DNA of 64,000 nt from Prostheceraeus crozeri (Eukaryota; Platyhelminthes; Polycladida; Euryleptidae): positions 372,001 through 436,000 of the forward strand of contig CAJQUW010010458.1 in the NCBI GenBank assembly GCA_907163375.1. The letters are read 5' to 3'. The notes beneath the pieces were generated by a model, which saw only the letters and a program-made list of their open reading frames with translations, was not told where the DNA came from and did not search any database. Made by a program: the position numbers and the translations under genes. Below are positions 56,975 through 64,000 of the stretch, piece by piece. How positions within the stretch are numbered: position 1 is the first letter of the stretch; each line of letters opens with the position of its first letter.

Positions 56975-58351
56975 ATGCTGCTCTTCGAGGAAAATGTGGC
57001 ATTTGTGGACGAATCATATACCTGGCGCGTTCCTGTTGCTTCTGCCCTCACGAATGGATTAGCATTTGGCTTTGCAAAGTGCACCGGTCTCTTAGTTATT
57101 GGGATGAAAGAGGAGGAATTCCATTTGACTTCGCATAAAATTCTCATATCTATGGCTCTCAACTTTTGCCTCATGGGATTATTATCCCCACTAATAAATG
57201 CACTAACTCAACGACTTACTGCACGTCTTGTGGCTTCAATTGGGAGTCTCATCTGCTTCTTCTCTTTGTTGATATCATCGCAGTGGCTGTCGCCTCATAT
57301 CTACTTATTCATTATTGGAGTTCTTCTTAGCATTGGATTTGCTTTCGTGTTTTCTCCACCTTTGCTACTAAATGGAGTTTGCTTTGACAGATATCGGACC
57401 AGGTCTGCTGGAGTCTGCTTTGCTGGTGAGAGTCTTGGATGCACGCTCCTGCCTATCCTCGTAAGTTTCTTGATTGACCGATACACCGTGAGAGGAGCTT
57501 TATTGATCATTAGTGCACTGTTTTGTCATATCATTCCCACTGCAATAATTCTCCCAACTACGGTTATGCGAAGAGACACTGGAGAGGTTCTGACCGAACA
57601 AGCAATTGTTTGCTCTTCACAAGAAAGACATCGAAGAGAGGACGAAATAGCCAGACAATCATATATCACAGACCGTTCTGTCTCTGTACGAGAAACTTTA
57701 CCTGCACCACTTTATTCAATTCTTGCATTTACAATTGCCTTGATGTTAATGTCATTTGCCTACTTCAATCAAGTCACTGTTTATCCACTTCTTGCGAATT
57801 CAAATGGCATTGATAGGAGTACTTTATCGCTCGTAATTGCTGTCAATGGCATCGTGGAATTCTTCAGTCGCTTAGGAACTGGATTTGCCTGTGAACACAT
57901 GACTCCTTTCTGGAAAGTGTCTGTCTTTGGAATATCAATGGGCACATTGTGTGTATTTGCTCAACTTATTGGAGAATTTTCTGGAAATCTACCGTTCCTG
58001 TTTGCCTACGTCTGTGTTTTAGGTCTAGTAGGCGGCTGTGTGGGTGCCATGTGGACAGTGGTTGTCACCATTCTTGTTGGAGTAACGAATTCAGCAAGAT
58101 CTTTGTCCTTTGTACTCATGGCAATGAGCTTATTTACTCTTATTCTTCTCTGCTCAATGGGTTACATACGAGAAGCAATCGGATCATATGCGTGGATCGT
58201 GAGAATTGGAGGCATTAGTGCCTTTATTGCCATGCTCATACAGTTGATAGTAGTTGCTCCCGTTGTGCGAAAGCTGAAAGGGGAATCAACTCGAAAAAGT
58301 CGGAAAGTGTTGCAAGAGATTAGTAAAATGTTGGATCAACCTCCGGAGTAA
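56975..58351 (+). CDS. SLC16-like (monocarboxylate transporter family) MFS carrier
   Basis: An intact frame of 458 residues from ATG 56975 to the stop at 58351, no intron. The protein has about 12 hydrophobic segments in two sets of six, separated by a charged loop (about residues 195-255, rich in R, E and D). The N-terminal SLC16 signature (D-G-G-W-G-W) is replaced by DESYTWRVPVASALTNGLAFG, with the same downstream spacing. The TM4-6 region SIGFAFVFSPPLLLNGVCFD then RYRTRSAGVCFAGESLG and IDRYTVRGALLI fits the SLC16 pattern (Y/F...R..A.G...AG...G). SLC16 members move lactate, ketone bodies, aromatic amino acids or thyroid hormone across the plasma membrane, often proton-linked; the substrate here cannot be inferred. 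The frame is open up to at least 56897, and a possible acceptor (GATTTACAG, near 56910) means upstream exons may exist. A candidate AATAAA lies at 59058. Confidence 0.85.
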   Translation: MLLFEENVAFVDESYTWRVPVASALTNGLAFGFAKCTGLLVIGMKEEEFHLTSHKILISMALNFCLMGLLSPLINALTQRLTARLVASIGSLICFFSLLISSQWLSPHIYLFIIGVLLSIGFAFVFSPPLLLNGVCFDRYRTRSAGVCFAGESLGCTLLPILVSFLIDRYTVRGALLIISALFCHIIPTAIILPTTVMRRDTGEVLTEQAIVCSSQERHRREDEIARQSYITDRSVSVRETLPAPLYSILAFTIALMLMSFAYFNQVTVYPLLANSNGIDRSTLSLVIAVNGIVEFFSRLGTGFACEHMTPFWKVSVFGISMGTLCVFAQLIGEFSGNLPFLFAYVCVLGLVGGCVGAMWTVVVTILVGVTNSARSLSFVLMAMSLFTLILLCSMGYIREAIGSYAWIVRIGGISAFIAMLIQLIVVAPVVRKLKGESTRKSRKVLQEISKMLDQPPE

Positions 58352-58359
58352 ACAATAGG

Positions 58360-61025
58360 AAGTTCAGTGAAAGAAGGAATTTCTGCAAAATTCATTCGAG
58401 ATTGATGTACATTGGATATGACGTTTGCTGTGTTCGTTTGATAGAACAACTATAAAGTGAGAAGAGGAGCCTTAAGAGTATTTGTGATCGATGCAATATC
58501 TTTGTTATTGAATAACTTTTTATGTTGTCCGATATTTTTATGAGTGTGCCATTTCCAAAAGATTAATGCGATGCAGATATAGTATTTCACAGAAGAGCAA
58601 TGTCAAGTTATTGCTTTTTATAAAGATAATCAAAAGTTTATTTAGTTGTCTTTCATTCAAAACATTTTTTGGCAAAACTATCTCAAATGATGAAAATCAA
58701 CGACCAAGAGTGACAACGAGTAACTATCTGAAATATATGCTTGTATGCTGGTTTCTCGGTGTATCCACTAACGATAATGATGTCCATGAGTTTATAGCCA
58801 AAAGTTCTTAGGCCTACTTTTATGCATTCTATACATGATTTTTTCATATTCCACTTTCTGTAACCGCATTTCCACATCAGTTCTACTTCCATTGATGGAA
58901 TCAATCAATGTAAGAATTCCTACAATTTCAAATCGACATATATTTCTATGGGAAAATTAATATAACGTCACTTTAATTGACATGATTGCCATGTAGCTTG
59001 TGTTGGAATTCGTTTGGATTATTTACAAGCCTGCCAGTCCAAACACCATCTGACCTAAATAAAATCTCCGCTTTGATACGACGAATATTGTACAGTTACA
59101 GGTAGCAAAATTACCCACCCCAATGTCATTAAAATATAGCCTTTACTAAATGTACTGCAGGCGTCTTCAGATGACCTTCTCTACATTTATGACAGACAAA
59201 TATTTTGAGTATTTGAAGCGCTCCATCTCGCTATATCAATGCGACAACTTGCTGATCATATAGATGTAGGCTATGCCTATCAATGGCTACATTCAATCGC
59301 AATCGGCCTATCATTAAGTGTATTAGCAAGATCATCTGCATCCTACATTTTTATGATGCCAGCTATCTCTTTATGTTGCAGTACGAGCAGCTGCTTGCGC
59401 AATCCGTGCATGAATATTTTGCTCTGTATATTTTGTAACACCACTAAATTTAACGCATTGAAACTTACCATATTTTGCTGTGCATATTCCTGCAAATATT
59501 CGGGATTAACTTTACCACAGTTCTAAAGTATGATTTGAATTAAACTGAGCCAAATATCAAGAAGAAATTTCAAGAAACTTCGAGCCATGGTTGCTCTTGT
59601 TTTGTATTATCTTGCTTCATTTGTGAGCAGAAGCCATACATACAGTTTGTAGCCTTTCATATTATAATTGTCTGTATTAATATTGACTATGTATGTCTCT
59701 ATATGCGCTGTTTTCAATGAAGCAGAGAAGAAGAAAGTAGATTAGACCGGAGGCAAACATAGCAATTGACTAAGTAAGCTATGACAAACCATGAAATATA
59801 TCATACACCGCATGAAAGAGTAAAAGAAGAAACATGCTCCACGCGAGTTAACGTTCACACTTCCGATGCTTGTGAAGGGGATATTGCAGTTTCAGATTTC
59901 CTTAATTATCTTTGTAGATATGACAAATTGAGTCAATGCACATACAATTTTCACAGTAAGCCGATCATATTTCTATTATGGTTGCAGTCTTTCCACAAGA
60001 AATTTTCTACGAATTGGAAGAAAATTGTTTCTGAGCTTGGAAATACAGGCGCAATGCCGATGCGTGCTCACTCTTCTCGAAGATTGAGAATTGTTGTTCC
60101 AATTTGAAGGAAATGATATTAGTTTACTATGTTGAATGTTCTTTTTATAACGTACTGATGTAAGCTGGAATTACACGGCTACCGTTCATAGTGCATTTAA
60201 AAATTGATCACGCTTGTAATCTACACCTATTTCCTATTTTATACTTTTCAGCACGATGCAGGTTAACCGCCAATTATTTAAATAAATGTTCAAAATAACA
60301 ATTATGTTTTCTTTCCGCGGCCACTGGATAAATGCACATGTGCGTGTATTGAACGATGTCATGGATGATTCAGCCTTAATAAAATAATGCGTCCCTTTCG
60401 TCACTGCATGCAAAGTTGACACACGATTAATTTTGTAAGCTTATCTACAATTGTGTGTTAAGTTCAATTGAAATTGTCGGTAAGGAAAAGTTGGCCTGAC
60501 AGTGAATGTCCGTAACAATTTTCTTTTGTTTAAGAATGTAATCTACTAACTAAAGCATAACCTTCATGAAGAGATTTTTATCCATGAAATTACCCGTCGT
60601 ACAATGAGAGAAGATATGCACACTGACTTGCAATGTTAGAGAGGTTGAAGTCGTTATCAAAAATTTCAATAGATGTAGCCCGTAAAACCACAGCCTGACA
60701 AGAAGCCGCGGGTTTTCAATGTCTCATATCTCAAAGATTCATCATCATAAATATTTATTAGCCATGGAGAAGATTGTCGCTGACAAGGTGGGCACTTCGA
60801 ATGTCAAAATCCTTTGACTGATTTGAAAGATCCTGACGATAATAATATTGTAGTCTGTTTGGTTTGTGAAATCATGTTGACTAACATTATAGGGACAAGA
60901 ATTGTGCATATTTTAATGAAGTCGTCATAACAAATCTCACTCCATCATTCATCAAATTTAGTATGTCTGCAGAACATGTACACAATACGTGTCTGAAGTC
61001 AATAGAATTAGTATGTGGATCGGGT
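58360..61025. other. No gene seen
   Basis: The SLC16-like 3' untranslated region probably covers the first few hundred bases. A 108-codon plus-strand frame (ATG 59781 to 60107) has coding-like composition but no recognisable domain. Nothing else is supported. Confidence 0.4.
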
Positions 61026-61030
61026 ACGTA

Positions 61031-61619
61031 TGGGTTATCTCCCCCACGTTTTCAAATTTGTCTTTAATCTGCAGAAGTGAATCAATCATCACAAAACTCC
61101 AGATGCACGTATTTGAGTATATTTTCCACCCACATACAGAATTTTATGCAAATCAGAGAAGTTTTTGAACTGGAGACGATGACGTGAAGTGTAGCGAAGT
61201 CAACAACTTCATCTGACTTCGCCTGACCTCATCGTCTGAGCAGATAGCACTAGGTCAGCAAAGTCATAGAAGTGATAATGACCCAGACCACATCCTTTCC
61301 ATTCATGTACTGAACTTAGGAAAGGTGTGTTGGGGTAGTGGTCGTGGGAAGATTTCAAATAGTAATGGATGACACGGAGACGGAAAGAGAACAATGCACA
61401 GACGAGTTACAGTAATGCGTCGAACAGACAAAGTCAGATCAAGCTGCTGACATCGCTACACTTAACGTTATCGTCTCTAATTCAGAAACTTCTCAGATTT
61501 GCGTAATTTTTTATATGTGGGTAGAAAATATGCTCAAATACGTGCAGCTGAAGTTTTGCGACGGTTGATTCATTTTTACGGATTTTAGACATCTTTGAAA
61601 ACGTGGGAGAGATAAATCA
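61031..61619. mobile_element. 589-bp MITE with long inverted arms, TA-flanked
   Basis: The left arm from TGGGTTATCTCCCCCACGTT (61031) and the right arm (mirror, to 61619) are inverted copies of roughly 170 bp at about 80-85 percent identity by eye, including GCACGTATTTGAG and TAGCGA.GTCA blocks. TA lies on both sides (61029-61030 and 61620-61621). Tc1/mariner-type origin is likely. No coding content. It lies just downstream of the homeobox stop codon. Confidence 0.75.
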
Positions 61620-61734
61620 TAAGCACCGTTGTTAGAAAACACTCTCATTCATTCACTTCATTAACTCTTATAGCTGTGAACAGTTTGAAAATTCAATAAA
61701 ATTGGTAGGGAATCTTTGTTGTATTGAAAAGAGT

Positions 61735-62298
<564 letters not shown>

Positions 62299-62349
62299 TC
62301 AGGGTTATTACCAATCGTTTGAAGTAACTATCTATGTCTGATCATTCTA

Positions 62350-63010
62350 GGGCAATTTTTTATGATATGTCATATTTTGTCATATTTTTAGGATAACTTA
62401 ATATTGTCATATTTTCTGTGTCTCATCATATTTAGTCATATTTTGGTTATTTTGTTGTAGTTTTAGACTGCTAGAGTTGCCGGGAAGTAGATGTAGACAT
62501 GACCGACAGATGTAGACATGCTTGCAGAATGACGCAATATTGGTATTTTCAGCAGCGCGATGAGGTCCAATGCATGCATTGCCTACAGATGTGAATGTTA
62601 CCGGGTCGTCAGATTTGGCTCGTCTGTCGTCTGTCTTTCCTTGACAGCCAACCGTTGTTTCGGTAGAGCGTTCTTCTCCATATTGAAGAAGATATTATGC
62701 AAAGAATGACTTTTTCAACCATCAAATGAAGTAACTTACATACTGATTTGTACAACAGGCTGTAAATGGGAATACTGCGGTCAAAGTTTGAAATAAATCG
62801 TTTTAGTTGTCTTCAATTGAATTTCATAACTCTTTGCCTGAATACGGAAACATTATTTTTGCTGTATTTTCAGATTTTCAAATCTTAATAAATTACAATT
62901 TAAGATTTTTTTGGGCACATTTTGGTCATATTTTGAATTTTTTAGGTCACATTAGGTTCTATTTTAAGCTTTCTTGGATCATATTTTTTCGAAAAAATAA
63001 AAAATTGCCC
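62350..63010. mobile_element. 661-bp MITE, TA-flanked, in the homeobox intron
   Basis: The ends GGGCAATTTTTTAT (62350) and their inverse (to 63010) are flanked by TA (62348-62349 and 63011-63012). TCATATTTT or close variants recur at least six times near both ends (62369-62455 and 62925-62988), as subterminal repeats. No transposase is present; the 74-codon frame at 62807-63031 overlaps the right end and is chance. Confidence 0.7.
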
Positions 63011-63014
63011 TACA

Positions 63015-63720
63015 AGAGATCAAGTATCTAGAATTTGTCATTATGTCTCATTTTCGGATCTCAGCAGTTTGTGTAGCTCCGACGTCGAAAGCATCTACAA
63101 CCATCCTTTGGTCAGCGTACTGCCTAGATATGCAGCATTCCAGAAAATTTGTAGCTGCACATGTTTGAATAATAGGCTAATTTCAATACATGCAGGCTTC
63201 AATTTTTCACGATATACAAAAATGCACCAAAAAATGATGCAGACAAACATTGTTCGAGGTATTTCGAAATAACACCACCTGTTATCATTGTCGCGAACTT
63301 TCGACTGCTGTCTGTTGTCTTAATCATGCATACTTTGAACTACGAGGATCCCGCATGGAAAATGTATATTTGACAGACTATCATTGGCCAGTTATCATAG
63401 AAAATGATGTTTAAATGAGGGTCCAATGTAAAGAATATAGTGAATTAACTGCGAAATATATTAGCAAAGGTCTAAAGCTGTACCTAAGAAATAAATCCAA
63501 GTTTAAAGCATTTTAATCAAATTGAGCGAGCAACTCTAGATTTGAATTTGGTATCCGTGTTCTGCTAGTGTTTTGTATTTGATGACCATGACTTGCATAG
63601 CAATGAATATGATAGTGCCCTAAATGCAAGAGCAATTGCCCATTTTTAGTTATTCAAATACATAATCAAAATTAATATTAAATCTTAAGAAGTAATTGCT
63701 TTGATGTCGGTACTTCCACT
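63015..63720. other. No gene seen
   Basis: No homeobox 5' exon could be recognised. The frame at 63069-63272 has no motif. Confidence 0.4.
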
Positions 63721-63721
63721 A

Positions 63722-63837
63722 CGAAGGCTTGGGTGGCGCCTGATTTTGTTGGAGCGCTTCCTGCCGACACTCGGGGCTCAACCGAACGATCAGAAGAGCA
63801 TAAAGCGAAGCATTTTCAACCACTCTGCCACGCAGAC
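63722..63837 (-). repeat. tRNA-derived SINE, minus strand
   Basis: Read from 63837 on the minus strand: TGGCAGAGTGGTTGAAAATG (Ser/Leu-tRNA-like box A), a long variable region, and CGGTTGAGCCC (box B-like) near 63774-63784. The stems do not pair as in a true tRNA and extra sequence continues to about 63722. It is a different family from the SINE at 4660. Confidence 0.55.
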
Positions 63838-64000
63838 TATGTGGACTATGCTGTCATAAGATTTTTGATTCTACATTAATTAAATTGAATTAATATTAGA
63901 TTAATAATAGATAATATAGATAATATTAGATATTAATTAGATTAATCTAGAGCCTATCTCGTCTCCTCTGCGATCAGCGTCGGTAAGTTCTGCCAACGAA
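63838..64000. other. AT-rich end of window
   Basis: Simple ATTAATTAGAT/TAGATAATA-type sequence at 63870-63945; nothing else is seen. Confidence 0.5.

Overview
The window is nuclear DNA of an AT-rich metazoan, most likely a marine invertebrate (echinoderm-like or another deuterostome or lophotrochozoan; the sequence does not settle which). Reasons: GT-AG introns many kilobases long, a rabaptin ortholog, a Bar-related homeobox gene, an SLC16-type carrier, tRNA-derived SINEs, and a mix of LINE, Penelope-like, hAT, PIF/Harbinger, TA-flanked and RAG1-like elements. There are no bacterial signals. About nine tenths of the window has no host exon.

Layout. 1-21.8 kb: mostly empty, and intronic if rabaptin runs past the left edge. 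It holds a SINE (4.66 kb), a 1.29-kb hAT element with perfect 8-bp target duplications that carries a non-transposase coiled-coil gene fragment (9.54-10.84 kb), a hAT element with a broken BED/hAT transposase (about 17.3-21.1 kb) and a LINE 3' end (21.1-21.7 kb). 21.8-30.3 kb: three phase-0 exons of rabaptin on the minus strand; the main intron holds a PIF/Harbinger element (24.2-27.4 kb), itself invaded by a 409-bp MITE. 30.3-43 kb: gene-poor, with a hAT element inside a TA microsatellite (35.0-36.3 kb), two Penelope-type hairpins and a CR1-like LINE split by a 1.36-kb TIR element. 43.4-52.2 kb: a nest. One LINE is cut by a Penelope-like fragment and by a 4.56-kb DNA transposon encoding a decayed RAG1/Transib/CMC-like transposase; the left terminal repeat of that transposon is cut by a 997-bp TA-flanked element. 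55-64 kb: a LINE fragment, an apparently intact single-exon SLC16-like gene (57.0-58.35 kb, plus strand), and the homeobox exon (61.7-62.2 kb, minus strand) flanked by two TA-bounded MITEs.

How the parts relate. The three host genes (an endosomal Rab effector, a membrane carrier and a transcription factor) show no shared pathway. The transposons can be ordered in time: the LINE is older than the RAG1-like transposon, which is older than the TA element; Harbinger is older than its MITE. The two most unusual items are the RAG1-like element, whose 4-bp duplication (CGGA) restores the broken LINE reading frame exactly when one copy is removed, and the gene-fragment-carrying hAT element. All homology calls rest on motif recognition by eye; no database search was run.
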